Source: Pelargonium cotyledonis
Taxonomy: Eukaryota; Streptophyta; Magnoliopsida; Geraniales; Geraniaceae
Length of the DNA stretch: 64,000 nucleotides
NCBI GenBank assembly: GCA_036897625.1
Contig: JAYMTA010000002.1
Span: 232,001-296,000 of the forward strand
Reading direction: 5' to 3'
The notes beneath the pieces were generated by a model. That model was not told the DNA's origin, did not search any database, and saw only the letters and a list, made by a program, of their open reading frames with translations. Below are positions 50,259 to 62,016 of this stretch, piece by piece (the first letter of the stretch is position 1; each line of letters opens with the position of its first letter). The position numbers were made by a program, and so were the translations under genes.

Positions 50259-50760
50259 GAAGAAGTAAGTTAGTACTCATTGACGAAGTGAGTAGGCTTG
50301 TTTATCTTGGCTTTGAAAGTTCAGAGTTGGGTGCTGGCTTGGGAATAGGAGAACAGTGAGCTCGCGTTGAAGGGATGCTTGGTAGAGTTCTGGGGTTGGA
50401 GTAAAGTGAAAGCCTGTTTTTCCTGTTGGTGGTGCTATAAGGTATCCATCTCTATTATAATACTACTTGCGTTACCCTTCTTCGTTACGCTACAGTTGGG
50501 AACAATGACCTATCCTAGATTCTAAAAGGTTTATATCCTCTCTATACCTAGTAACTATTAAGACAGGAGGAATATACCTTAACATACAATACTATAAGAC
50601 TCTATTACTATTACTAATAATAGGGAATATATAGAAGAATACTAATACAATAACTACAGCTACAGAATACAAGTACAGGAATAAGAATATGAATAAGGGC
50701 ATAAATTCCTGGATATAGCTACATTCTGTCAATCAGTCAGTAAAGATATCGAGAGGTCCC
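50239..50760. mobile_element. Decayed purine-rich repeat block
   Basis: A G-rich left part includes GGAATAGGAGAACAGTGA (50342-50359, exact second copy at 61066-61083). It leads into an A/C/T tract (50520-50650) and then a purine-rich tract ending GAGAGGTCCCCGCGG near 50751. The ending recalls GAGAGGTCTCGG at about 16193 and GAGAGGGCCGCG at about 36339. It is probably one more relic of the same retroelement-like family; boundaries and domains are unknown. Confidence 0.28.
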
Positions 50761-51623
50761 CGCGGTAACTTGAGAAAAGCTGTTAATTTGTTTTTCGAAA
50801 TAAATATATAAATGCAGCAGTCACTGGATAACCATAAGGGTACTAAAAAGAAATTCTCGGTAAATCTTTTTCGTAGTTACAATTTTGAGTGGGCTTAAAC
50901 CGGTTAGGGTTCTCTTTTTTTTAGACCTGCCCTGATTAAAACTATTAGCAAAAAGGCTGCTGCTTGAACTAATAAGTATGAATTTCAACACTTTGTATCG
51001 CCAATTAATTAAAAGAGTATAGCCCAATATAGTTAAGAAAAAGGATTTCTCAATTCCTCTACCTAGAGTAGTTTTAACTAGGGATTTCTGAAAGTCTAGC
51101 GAATAGGGGCCCTATTATTAATAGTTGCTCATAAATATATGGGTCCTAGTTAGGCCTAAATTTTTTTTAGTAAAAAGCGCTTTCTTTCTTGATGCCTAGT
51201 TTTTAAATTCAATCCAGAGATTTGGCTTGCTGAAGGGAGTTTTTCCGCGGTAAGGACAGAGCCCTCCTATTCCTTGTTGTACAAATATGGGAACTTATTG
51301 AGAATTAAGGGTTGAAAAGAGTAGGTGCTCCTTATAAGAACCCCTTTCACAAAGGATCCTGTAGTAAGCACTTGGAATGACTCGTCTTTATTAATCAGAA
51401 TTATTATGAGAATTGAATTACTGGACTCTTTTTAACACGGACTTTATTAGAATTTTCTTAAGCTCCAGTCGTTTTTTTGCTTTTTCATATTACAAGGCAC
51501 TCTTTTCTTGAAACGAGTTAGGCAGCCCGCCTTTACGGATTTGAGGGATAAACTACAAATCGTTTAGTAAAAGATACACTGAGATTAATAAAGCAAAGAG
51601 TAAAGATTATTCCCATTATGCTG
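50761..51623. other. Gene-free AT-rich spacer
   Basis: No gene is supported. It holds the second copy of AATAGGGGCCCTATT. Confidence 0.5.
51102..51116. repeat. Twin GC palindrome, copy 2
   Basis: AATAGGGGCCCTATT is identical to 18553-18567 over the full 15-base palindrome, with different flanks. The pair is the clearest evidence that the mini-palindromes have copied or converged as units. Confidence 0.65.
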
Positions 51624-51698
51624 AGGATTGTAGTTCAATCGGTTAGAACACAGCTCTGTCGAGTCAGAAGTTATGGGGTTCGAGTCTTGTCAATCCCG
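51624..51698 (+). tRNA. trnD-GUC: tRNA-Asp(GUC)-like, second copy
   Basis: AGGATTG/CAATCCC gives six of seven acceptor pairs. The GTTC/GAAC D-stem is complete, and the anticodon loop CTGTCGA keeps GTC, but the stem has lost two pairs. The T-arm ATGGG...CTTGT pairs with several wobbles around an eight-base loop. It is clearly related to 44106 (shared TTGTAGTTCAAT and GGTTAGA), but more worn. It may be a pseudogene or a divergent isoacceptor copy. Confidence 0.6.
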
Positions 51699-51814
51699 AT
51701 AATATATAGTTACCAACTCGCTATAAGAATTTCTTTTTAGTGTTCCTAACTCCACTTTTAAAAGGATTAAATGAAAAGCGGAATCTGTCCGTTTACAAGA
51801 CATAACAAAGGACG

Positions 51815-51887
51815 ATAGTCAAAGTGTCTTTATATTTTTAGGAGTAATTAACTTTAACCTATAACTAAGCAAAGACACTTTGACTAT
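51815..51887. repeat. Long hairpin with perfect 17-bp stem
   Basis: ATAGTCAAAGTGTCTTT (51815-51831) is the exact reverse complement of AAAGACACTTTGACTAT (51871-51887), with a 39-base loop. It starts 117 bases downstream of the Asp-like tRNA. It could be a transcript 3'-end hairpin, a recombination-derived inverted duplication, or the two ends of a tiny element. It has no T-tract typical of an intrinsic terminator. Confidence 0.75.
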
Positions 51888-54184
51888 AATTATATAAATT
51901 AAAGGTTAACCTCGTTACTTTTACACATAGGATATGGGGCGCGGGAGAATACGAGATTTAATAACTAAGATTTTCTAAAGTATTCCTTTGTTTACCAACT
52001 TGAGACTTATGTCGATGAGCACGGATCTCAAAAGGGCTATTACTATGGATTTCAAGTCACGTTAATTAAGCGTCGGCAATCTCATCAAAGTTCTAAAATG
52101 TCATGTCATTGGTTGAAGTTTCTAAACTCGAAAAGGCGCAATTTCTACAAAGAAACAGACTAATAATATAAATTTGTAATCCATGAATAGCGAAGGGTCA
52201 GTAAACTCTCGATTTATTGTAAAAACCTTTGACTTAAGGCTCTGAAGGAATCCTTGCTGAATTGAATAATTAGACTCTTATTTGTTAACTATTATATTTT
52301 GAAATCCAGGCTTTAAAGAGATAAATACGAGATATTCAACCTGGGATACCCATTTTTAGGCCGGCTCCCTCGGTCATTTAGTACTACATTTTCCACTTTG
52401 TATTATGCTTACAAGGGCTACAAGGATACAAAACCTTAAGGAATAATCCGTGCTCTTCTACTTAAAAATTAGAACAGGTTTTAATAGCAGCAATTTATAA
52501 GAATAAGGTATCCTTTATTTGTACTAAAAAGGCATAAGCTGGATCTGGGACTCAATTTCTGAAATTATGAATATTTTAGGTTTTGGGACGTTCATAGCGC
52601 TTACTATAGTGTTTCCGTGTTGAAAGGAAGCTATCCTGCTGGAATTTGTACCTTAAAAGTTTAGTAAACTGCTAATTTATTGCACTTTTTGCTTTATGGG
52701 CTAAGCCGAGGAATACTCAAGATTGGGGTACTTTTTAGTATTATGGAGTTATAGGAATCCCTTACTAGTTTAGTCCAAATTTTGAGATGCTTTTACAAAA
52801 GGGGCTCTAATTGAGTGTTCTTTTCCTTAGTATAAAGCCTCACTGCTTATCTAAACACTGCCTTTTCCGTTCCCTTGAGAGATTCAAAAAACCCTTGTCT
52901 AAGCGCCGAGATATATACCCTTTTAGTAGTGAATAATCCCTGAACTTTAGGCGGAAGCAATACTGGGTTGTCTGTTTTATCGAGTAAATCCTCTATATCT
53001 TAACTTTACGATAATAGACTCGACTTTGTCTTCCTAGCTTTTTTTTTTTACTTTTTGTTTGTTTATTATTTTATTAATGAGGTTGGTATACAAGGTGTTA
53101 ATCCGTTAAAGAAAGAGTTCCTCAGTTTCCGTCAATAGCGGATTTAGTTATATGTACGAGTTCGTAGTCAAGGAATAAGTCTTTAATAAATATGGTAGAT
53201 TTGATAGTTTATAATTAATACAGGTAAAGCCGATTACGCATAAAACCTATTTCCTTTCTATTAGAAAATCTACTTAATTGTAGAGTCCTTTAGGTAGGAT
53301 AAAACTAGAAAGAGACCCTCTTTACAGCGATAACTAACGGGTACCCTCTTTTTTTCTAATATCTAATATACAACTGGGATCCGGTAAAATTGGCAAGTGT
53401 CCAGAGAACCTACAAAACCCCATCGGGACACTTAATTTCTTACAATTATAGTAAAAACTTTGTAGTAGTTTATAAAAGTTCAGGAATCAAGAAATTTACC
53501 CTATTAAAACTATACTGTGTTACATGTTGATTTGTCGAGTGGGGGTAGCACTCACGTACAAATAAGCTTGGTTAAACATATAAATATGAGTATTTATTAC
53601 TGCATTACTAAAAGAATTCTAGAAGCTTTTTTCACGAAAAATTATGACAAGGTATCCTAAATCTAGATACAAATTAAGAGTATATTGAAACTGCGTTTTA
53701 CTATGTATTTCCTAAAAAGCATGCCCGCCGACCTATTTGGTTTCAATCTAAGACAATTCTTCTTATACTATATAAATATAGAATTTCTTTCTAATCTATA
53801 CAAAATATAGGACTTGAACTTACGTGCAACACTTGAGCTTCAACTAATTTCATATAAGTAGGAGGAAAATCGAGACTTTCTAACACCGGGGATTTCCTAC
53901 TTGAGGCTAACGAAATCTAGTATTTTTAATATTAAAATATATAGTAACAAAGCCCAAAGGATTACATACCTAAACAATATAGAAGTAAATCAGAACGAGG
54001 AATAAAGACTAAACCCGAGGATTGATCAGAGTCCTTCCCCTTGCTGTGTTAAGTTTCTATCCTTTATTAGGTAGGTTTGTTTTTTCTAAGTTATTGCTTT
54101 AAGAGTATAACATTTAAAAAGGAGATTACTATGTATGTCGATTCGGGAATCTAAAATTACACGGATTGTTGTTAAGGGCTAACG
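51888..54184. other. Gene-free AT-rich spacer
   Basis: No gene is supported. A minus-strand tRNA-like fragment (TTGAAGCTCAAG...AAGTTCAAGTCCTAT) occurs at about 53805-53865, but neither acceptor nor anticodon can be assigned. A T-run lies at 53039-53049. Confidence 0.5.
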
Positions 54185-54252
54185 TGCATAGGACTTGAAC
54201 CTCTGAATTTGAAACATTCAATCGAATGCTTTATCGAATGAGGAATTCATGA
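54185..54252 (-). tRNA. Glu(UUC)-like tRNA pseudogene
   Basis: On the minus strand a perfect five-pair anticodon arm TGAAT/GTTTCAA/ATTCA presents TTC with T33. GAGGTTCAAGTCCT follows as a T-arm, and ATAAAGC precedes as a D-arm remnant. The variable region is almost absent and no acceptor stem forms. The intact anticodon arm supports the reading; the amino-acid name rests on the anticodon alone. Confidence 0.4.
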
Positions 54253-57200
54253 TAAATAATTTACTTTAATAGGGGAGTCTACACTAGACTAGAAGCACTT
54301 ATCTATTCTTATTCTATCTAATTAAAAAACATATTGGACGTGGGTCCCTTAATAGATTTAATAACAAGTCTAAGCTCGGTTAAGAGCTCGGCACAACCAA
54401 TATGGAGTTCCTGCGAAGTCAAATTTAAGAGAAAGCTTTCTCTGGTGTGTAATCGAGACAAAAGGGGGGTTCAACTTCAGAAATAGGTATCAACTTTTCT
54501 TAAAATTTTTAAAAGTAAATCAAACGTAACCAGGTTGCTTTTAATCTCTTGTAGTACTATAACATTACTCCTTTCTACTCTATTTACAGAAATTCCTTCA
54601 AACGAAATCCCTTGATTAATATAAATCCTCTTATTTGGTAGTTAACCCGCCCTCTAATTTAGATTACCTTTCTTGTGTTGAGATGAAGCACTCGCCCGCT
54701 AAACAATACAAATTACTCAAAGTAAAGTTCCCAACATAAGCTCGTCAATTCCTGAATATTTCAAGCAGTTCTTCCTAGCAATTTATAATAAGAAAGCCTA
54801 AAAAGTACTCCTTTTCGGGTATATATATATGAACCACTATTCGGAGAACTCTGGTCAACTTTATTAAGTGTATATAAATTTTAACAAAAACGCAAAACCC
54901 CCAACGAATTAACTTCAGTAAAAAGAGAAAGAAGCTTCTTTAGAAGATACTCGCCTAATCAATTTGATAAAGTTAGGGACTTCCGTAATAAAAAAGCCAC
55001 TCCTTGTCCTTGTTTCTAATTTACAGACTCCTCCTTTTTCTTAGCATTTCAAAACTAAATTAAGGATCCTAAAGAGGTTGACAAAGCTTTCTTATATATT
55101 TTATGTTGTTCCTCTGTCATTAAAGTAATAAAAAGGGGGGGTGGTTTAACAAAAGGATAGACTTTCCTCTTTATGTTCTATATTTGTTTTTAGTATCCGG
55201 GTAAAGATAAGGAATATAGAGCACACATAATGAAGGCTTTCCTAGATCTAATTAAGGGTCATACAGGGTATAAGTGGGTGAGTAAAAGACTCTTAAGGTT
55301 GCTAGAGATAGGTGTATTCTTGTATACTTATGATAAAACCGCAGTAATTCCTCGATAAAACACAAGCTTTAGATTTACCTCCTCTTGCAGTTACGGATTG
55401 AATAAAGAAGTTACAGAGCATAGAAATCACAATCAAGTGTATTCGATAAACCCTCCCAGACCTTGAAACAAAGGCCTTAAACCGATTGAAAGCCCCGTTT
55501 CTACAAGAAAAATGTAAGCAATATTAGAACGTTTTTATAAGGGATATAAAGCGAGGGCCCTTCTAATACTAAAGCCTATACTATCTTAGCTAGAGCTCTC
55601 CTAGTATTGTCATCAGAATCACTTAGATAGAAATCTTATTCTTTTCTCCGTCTAAATTAAGATCTATTTACAAAGAAGCCGGCCCCTTTTGTGCGAGTTC
55701 TCTTGAAGGGGATCCCCAAAAATTCCTATTATGACACCCAGTCCTTTGCTTTCCTAGACTTATAATCTACTTTTAATCTATCCAGCCCTACTAGGAGATA
55801 ATGCGTACCTTTTCTATACATTTTGAAAGAGGTCTACTACCCACCAAACCTCTCTAGGTAGGAGGAGCCTTTTATACTTTATATTTATAAAATCTCGTTT
55901 TGTTTATAAAGATTCCTGTATATGCCTTGTTGGATTTTCGAAGTTATACTTGAAGATATTATTAGACAAAACCTTCACAAAGCCCCATCGAAGAATTTCA
56001 AACTAACAAATATAGGGCATTCTTCAGAAGACGGAGCTCCTACTTCTTTATAAAAAGAATTAAAATAAAAGGAGTACCCCAGATCAAAAGGATAACTTCT
56101 TTGCCTTAGTTTTTTGCAGCAGGGCTCTCTAACCATCTAGAAAGAGACTTCTATTTCGATCGAGAAACCTGGAAAACGAAATATCCCGCTATCTTTAGCA
56201 AACCCTTAATGGATCCCTAATTTACCTTTAGAAACTTCGAGTTATCAAGTCCGGGCTTATTCGTATTAATCATTATTCTTCTGTAAATTTTGGATAACTA
56301 CACTGAAAATAGTCCATATAGCACGTAATAAGTTTCCTATTACATACAGGGTCTCATAAATGTAATGATGAAAATCTAGATTATATAAACCTCATAATAA
56401 GAGGAGCCCGTTATAAGTTTCCTTATACCTAAAAGCAGTTATATTTCTACCTAACCAACAGTCTACCGTTAAAGCATATTTTACCCTTCTGTCTCTATAA
56501 CATTTTTTTTAAGTATTTCTCTCCGTGATTTTACTATAATGAGCTCCACGTCTTTATATTTTATTACTAGCTAAATCTAAATAAGAAATTTAGAGAATCC
56601 TTATGTCAATCGAGAGTTTTATGACCAAAGTGAATAAAGATATTCCTAACGTAGAGATCATAACCTATCCAGACTAAGACTATTTTTGAAAGTATAGAAA
56701 GCTCTTATACTATCCGCGGGTGTTAACAAAAGAAAGGCCCGTATTTTCTTATATAAAAGGTTCTTCAAGAGCTAAAGAAAGGGATCCTCTGGGCAAAGGG
56801 GGGTATTACTTATTAAATAGTTTGCTTACAGAGATGGTATTCTAACCCCAAATAATTAGTAATACTTGGTACCTTGCCTATAGTTTAACAGGATTTGAAC
56901 ACCTTTTGGCATTCACAGACTACTATTACTATGTTACTAAACAAAACGGAGCGCTACTTACCTTTTACAGCCTCTAAGATCATTACTTTGGTTGGCTAGT
57001 CCAAATGGAAAAAGTAGTTTGACTACTGTGGATTATAGTACTACTCAACGATCGGCTACTTCTTTAGTTATTTTTCAATAATGAGAAGCCTGAAAATAGT
57101 ACTTGAAGATAAACTTTGTAATTCTTGGAAAATGAGTTCTTCAGCAAATCAAGAATATGTAAACCATGTGACAACAATACCTAAGACTAGGTTCAGAGAA

Positions 57201-59216
57201 CTTCTTGTCCTAATCCAATTGCAAAAACTTTCCTTTGACGTAGTTTCCTATTCTTGCAAGTTTATTAATTCGGAATTGGTTCGGTTTTTACAGATACAAG
57301 TAGAACTCTCTTGCTTGAAAACAAGGAATTCTTGACTAAACCTGGTCGAGCAACTATCCCTCTTTAATTTAAGTAGGGTATCGCATTAGATTATTTAACT
57401 GCTTTCTATCTTCTTTTCTTTATATTTCTCTAGAGGAGATCGTATTGATATACACTTTTTATTTCCTATGTTTTCTGTATTCTATAAATAAAACAAACCC
57501 AGCTGCTTGACTCTGCGCTGTCTACTAAATCTAGAACTAGAGCTTACGCTAGATCATCGAGTGTCCAAATTTCAGAATTAATCTTTTGTATGCCTTGTGG
57601 AGAAAGTCTAACCCTGGTATTGGAAATAGCATAAAGAAAACTTATCCTTATGCTAATCAAGTAAGACCGGGATTTCCCAGTAGATAGCGGAGACTCAGAG
57701 GACAAGCGAGAGATAGTTTACATAACAATATTCCAAAAACTTTAAAACATTAAAGCCTTTTTCTAATAAAAATGTATAAAAGGGGACTGGTTGCATTCCT
57801 ACTCTATCTTTGCTTTGACTTATTACTCTCAAGAAATTACTTAGGACTAACCAGATTCTGTTATAATACCACGATACAGGTTAGACTCCAATCATACTTT
57901 ATCTTTAGTTCCTTTAATATATGAGAGCAAGGAAACACAAACTCTATTCATTCACTAAGATTGCCAGTTTTTACTAGACTGTCAAGAGAGCTTGTAACTT
58001 ATACCCTATGGGGAATCAGACTAGGCGTGGCCTTCATACAAAGATTTATGATATGAATATATTGCTTAACCCACAAGCCTAAGTGTTAGTATTTCGAGTA
58101 ATTATGGAGACTTCCCTTCCCTCTTTGTTTTGTATTTGCGTTTTTTAAAAGTATCCTATATATATATGCTAATAAAAGGATTCAGTCACATAACATTGTA
58201 TAGCATTTTGCTGTTAACAGAAGAGTTTAAGTTGTCGACATTAGCATGCACTAGACTAAGTTTTTGACTTTTTAACTCTGCCTTACAGCATAACCAAGAA
58301 TTCCACAGAACACTAAAAAGGCTTGCAATCTTTAAGTGCTCCTTTTTTCCTAAGTGTTTTTATATTCTCGTTTAGGGCTTGTTAAAATTTAGTTAAATGC
58401 ACGGAATTCTATATTATTGTGAAGACAAAAACTCTACCTATCAAGCGGTTGTTTTAGACCCCTCGAATACAAGAGAATATTCTAGGAAATCTTTGCTGCA
58501 AGACTTGTACTTTTGTTTATGTTAAGTTAAAAGAAGAGACTCAGATTCTTATTATACAGAGCCCTTAACGCCTGACCTATTTAGAAGACTATCCATACCT
58601 CTTTTAGTCTGTACCTTCTTCAGAAATAGAACCCTTTTTCGAAAGTCTTATAAGCTTCATACCTTTACTCTTCAGAGCTAGAACTTTCTTAGGGGATATC
58701 CCTATCTTAAAAAGTGATCAACACAATAGCTCAAGCCTAAGCTAGATTTTATACAAGTAAATATACGTTTGCTTTATTGAACCTTTACATGTCCGAACAA
58801 AGGAAAGGGGCTCCTATTTAACCAGCAAAAAAGAAAATGAAATTAAAATGCATCGTACTAACTTCTCCCCCTATTAGGTGACCACAGCTGTGTTGGAGTA
58901 TTCAGACTACTTACTAACTATGTGATCATTTAAGGATTTGTATTTAAGTGATTAAAAAGCTAATTATTTAATTATAAAGTTTACCCATAACTAATAATTC
59001 GTATTCCTATCATTTTTCAACTAAAAGGGCTTCCCTCCTTAGACATGCAATTGAACACGGTTCTTTGTTCTTGACTATCAAGGGAGTTGGCTAATTCTTT
59101 GGTGTTAAAACTCTCCCTTTTCGTTATCACACAGTTGCTATTTATACAGTGTGTGTAGGGTAGTATTCTAAATAAAGAGAATGTAGCAGCTAAGTTAAGG
59201 AAAATCTTATCGAGGA
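54253..59216. other. Gene-free AT-rich spacer
   Basis: Almost 5 kb without a supported gene. An 84-codon plus-strand frame at 57081-57335 shows no known motif. A minus-strand T-loop-like GGTGTTCAAATCC at about 56890 has no convincing cloverleaf. A short TA microsatellite occurs at about 54822-54831. Confidence 0.5.
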
Positions 59217-59290
59217 GGGCTCATAGTTTAATTGGTTAAAACGTATCGCTCATAACGGTTATGTTGTAGGTTCAAGTCCTACTGAGCCTA
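59217..59290 (+). tRNA. tRNA with CAU anticodon (Ile-CAU or Met type), nearly intact
   Basis: The 74-base element has a fully paired acceptor GGGCTCA/TGAGCCT (one G-U). The GTTT/AAAC D-stem and the GTAGG/TTCAAGT/CCTAC T-arm are complete. The anticodon arm TATCG/CTCATAA/CGGTT has four of five pairs, with CAT as anticodon. The wording matches plant-type mitochondrial tRNA-Ile(CAU) as I recall it (CATAGTTTAATTGGTT...CGCTCATAACGG). In that family C34 is modified to lysidine so the tRNA reads AUA. Elongator Met is the alternative. It is probably functional or recently so. CCA is not encoded. Confidence 0.75.
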
Positions 59291-60285
59291 TATCTCCTCC
59301 TGTCCTAAGCGCCTAAATGTTACAAATTATTTGTACCTCCTTCTTTTCCTGCCTATTCTTGCGTCTCATCTGTCTTACTAAAAACGAGGGTTCCTTTTTA
59401 AATACAGTGTTAAATAAATAAGGACACCCTCAGATCTACTACAAAATTGCCAATAGCCTTTGATAATACTAAATAATAGTAAATTACAGAGAACATACTC
59501 CTAAAAAGGAAGAGAATATATATGGGAGAAGGGGCTTTGTGAGATGCTAATGCTCTGTAACAAACTAAACCTTGACAATAGGAATCCATTATATAGACTG
59601 AATATATTGAAAATCTAGTCTTAAAAAGACTTCTGTACTTTTATAAACTTTCCTATAATCCTAAATGAGACCAATATCCAGCGCGGATCTAGGTCAGCTC
59701 TTAATTTTCTTTATCTAGCAAACGAATACCCTTAAATCTTATCAGAGTGTCTTTTCTTGAGGGGGGTCCTCTTTTGTTGAGGTGAAGTGAAGCATTTAAA
59801 AAAGATAAGTGCAAAAAGAGTGAGTTCTTTATTAGGTTAAAAGGAGTCTTTCTTACTCATCTTATACTAGTAATTTTGGACATAAAAAAGTTTGATCGAG
59901 AACATCATCTTAAATGTTTCTTTGTTTTGTTTGTTTTGAAGTTTGTGTCTATAAAGATAAGATTTACAGGACGGATATCCAAGAAACTCATTTTCAGTAG
60001 TAAGCTAGCTACGAGAGTCTCCTTATTCTTTGATATGGGATAGAGAATTAGACGCATTTTATCCTGAGAATATGTCAGCTTTTAAAGACTTCAATTTCTT
60101 ACTAAAATTAGGGGATTCCTGTCCTAAGATGTCCTTTCTAATTAGGACCTACTATAAAACTTCGTAGAACAAAATACTAGTATTCTCGGGAGTCGTTTCC
60201 GCGTAAGGTAAGGAAGTCTACTAGATTTTCAGGTTTACTTGTCGAATGTTTATAATAAGAAAAGTAGCTTTCCTTGTTGTATTTA
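59291..60285. other. Gene-free AT-rich spacer
   Basis: No gene or clear repeat is visible. Confidence 0.5.
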
Positions 60286-60354
60286 CTATACGTGTAGAAC
60301 TTGAACCTACGATATTCTTGCTAAGACTGCCCTGTTCTACCAAGATTCCTTATA
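60286..60354 (-). tRNA. tRNA-like pseudogene with intact T-arm
   Basis: On the minus strand the T-arm GTAGG/TTCAAGT/TCTAC pairs completely. TATAAGG/ACGTATA gives five of seven acceptor pairs, and the distance from GGTAGAAC to the T-arm is exactly that of a class I tRNA. The D-arm has lost its 5' strand and the anticodon stem is poor (loop GTCTTAG). GGTAGAAC...TCGTAGGTTCAAGT recalls the Trp-like copy at 38646. Identity unproven. Confidence 0.5.
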
Positions 60355-61258
60355 AATGAGTTTCTCCATCCGCAATAGAAGGAGGTAAGGGGGTCTTCAC
60401 TTTGGTTAGATCCTATTTGAGTCTTTCATTTCATAGAGCTCCGGAATATAGGTAACGCTTCTAGTTTTCATAAAATTTAGAGTTAACAGGGGATATAGGT
60501 AACCTAACAAGTGAGACTAGCTTTTTAAGTAATGTATAAATCTATGTAGTATTCCCTAGATAAATATCCACTAGTAGGGAGGGGGAATCCGAGACCTTAC
60601 AATATCCAATTTCTTAGGTTCTCCTAGCAAAAAGGGTAGTAGAAAGCCCCTTTTACTATTATTAAAACTTCGTTAATTCTCAGCTATTGGGGAATACAAT
60701 ATACTAAAGCCACAGGACTCCTCCATTTTTGACACAATCTTTTTATATAGCTAAGTTTTACTTCTCATCAAAAGTTTTCGCAGAATTCAACTGAATACTT
60801 TATAAATAGGGTGCTTTAGATCAATACTATTAAAAAAGTCAACTCTTTCTTAGGAAGACAGTTTTCTTTTATATAGTATGTTAAATAAAAGAAGACTGCG
60901 CTAGGCCTAGATAGAAAGTCCGTAGTAACTTAATTGGGATTCTCTAGACTGTGTATCAAAAGGGATTGACTTTTTTTATTATAAAACTCAGATAAAAGCA
61001 CTCTACAAGGAACGTGACCGTAGGCATTCCGCTGTCGAGGTAACCAAAGGTGTAAGCTTGGTAAAGGAATAGGAGAACAGTGAAGGCTTTTTCTTCCTGA
61101 AAAGATGTAATAATTCACAAGGAAATAGAAAATAAGGGATAGGTAAAAGCCTCAGTTCAGCCAGTAGCTCTTTACTTCATCAGTAAATCACTTATATATA
61201 AAGGATTCAGATTCAGTCTTTATGACTCTAGTTATAGTAAGCATTCAGTGTATTTGGT
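60355..61258. other. Gene-free AT-rich spacer
   Basis: It contains GGAATAGGAGAACAGTGA (61066-61083), an exact 18-base match to 50342-50359, both preceded by CTTGG. The minus-strand 62-codon frame here is not recognised. Confidence 0.5.
61066..61083 (+). repeat. Dispersed 18-mer, second copy
   Basis: GGAATAGGAGAACAGTGA is identical at 50342-50359. A single exact 18-mer is near the edge of chance for a window of this size and composition. The CTTGG shared a few bases upstream makes common descent more likely. Confidence 0.45.
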
Positions 61259-61327
61259 TGGAGTATAGCAAAGTGGTAAAGCACTGCTAAATAGAGGGTA
61301 CTGTCGCAAGTTCAAGCCGTATACAAG
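61259..61327 (+). tRNA. Gln-like tRNA pseudogene
   Basis: TGGAGTATAGCAAAGTGGTA and AAGCAC at the 5' half are almost the plant-mitochondrial tRNA-Gln pattern, and TCGCAAGTTCAAGCC marks the T-arm. The anticodon region (CTGCTAAATAGAGGG) has no stem and the acceptor 3' strand does not pair. It is a sister of the copy at 33534, more decayed in its 3' half. Confidence 0.5.
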
Positions 61328-61964
61328 TGGGAGATCTATGGTAATTAGAAAAAGCTCACAAGCCGTAATTTACCGACAGCGTATTGTATCCTTTCTCTAT
61401 ACTTGTACCTATCATATAAAAGTTGATTAGGTTTAAAAACTTTGCTATTCCTTAGCGCGAACCCGGCTCAAAAGAGCTAAGTATTGTAGTTGATACTCAA
61501 CCCCTAAATAACCAAAGCGGGTAGTTCTTTTTTATATAGCTTAGTTTTTTGGTTATACTGTACTATATTAATTAAGGGGTCAGATTCTTTACTGTTCTCA
61601 AGAAAATTTTAGCAAAGAAATTGTGGAGCGGGCTCTATTACTTCCTCGGCAATCCCTGGAAATTCCGTATTTTTAAGAACTTTGATCCGGCTTTTGTCAA
61701 GAAAAGTAGGCCGCACAACTATAAAAGATAGGCATAATAAGGGACTTAGTAATATCTACTAGGTAACATAAAGAGGGTAATTGATACAAAGATTAAGAGT
61801 TAAAGAAAGGAACTCTTTTAGCAGTAAGTGTTAGTATTAAAGAGTCTAAAATGATATACCTTCGCTGAAAATCCATTACTTAGTTGGCCTTAACCGGAAT
61901 TACGAGATGCTGTGCTTCTACATGGATATTGGATTCTAAGCTTTTTATGGAAACAACGAATTTC
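61328..61964. other. Gene-free AT-rich spacer
   Basis: Nothing recognised. Confidence 0.5.
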
Positions 61965-62016
61965 ATACCTTTTTTGTTGCAAAAACCCTATGTTCTACCA
62001 ACTAAGCTATACATCT
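61965..62016 (-). tRNA. 5' half of a tRNA
   Basis: On the minus strand AGATGTATAGCTTAGTTGG, then TAGAACATAGGGTTTTTGCAAC, gives an acceptor 5' strand, a D-arm (GCTT/GAAC) and the 5' side of an anticodon arm, possibly TGC (Ala). No T-arm or matching acceptor 3' strand follows. It is probably a broken copy or a tRNA half. Confidence 0.45.

Noticed and set aside
56880-56950. Minus-strand tRNA around GGTGTTCAAATCC
   Set aside because: Only four acceptor pairs and no credible T-stem or anticodon arm.
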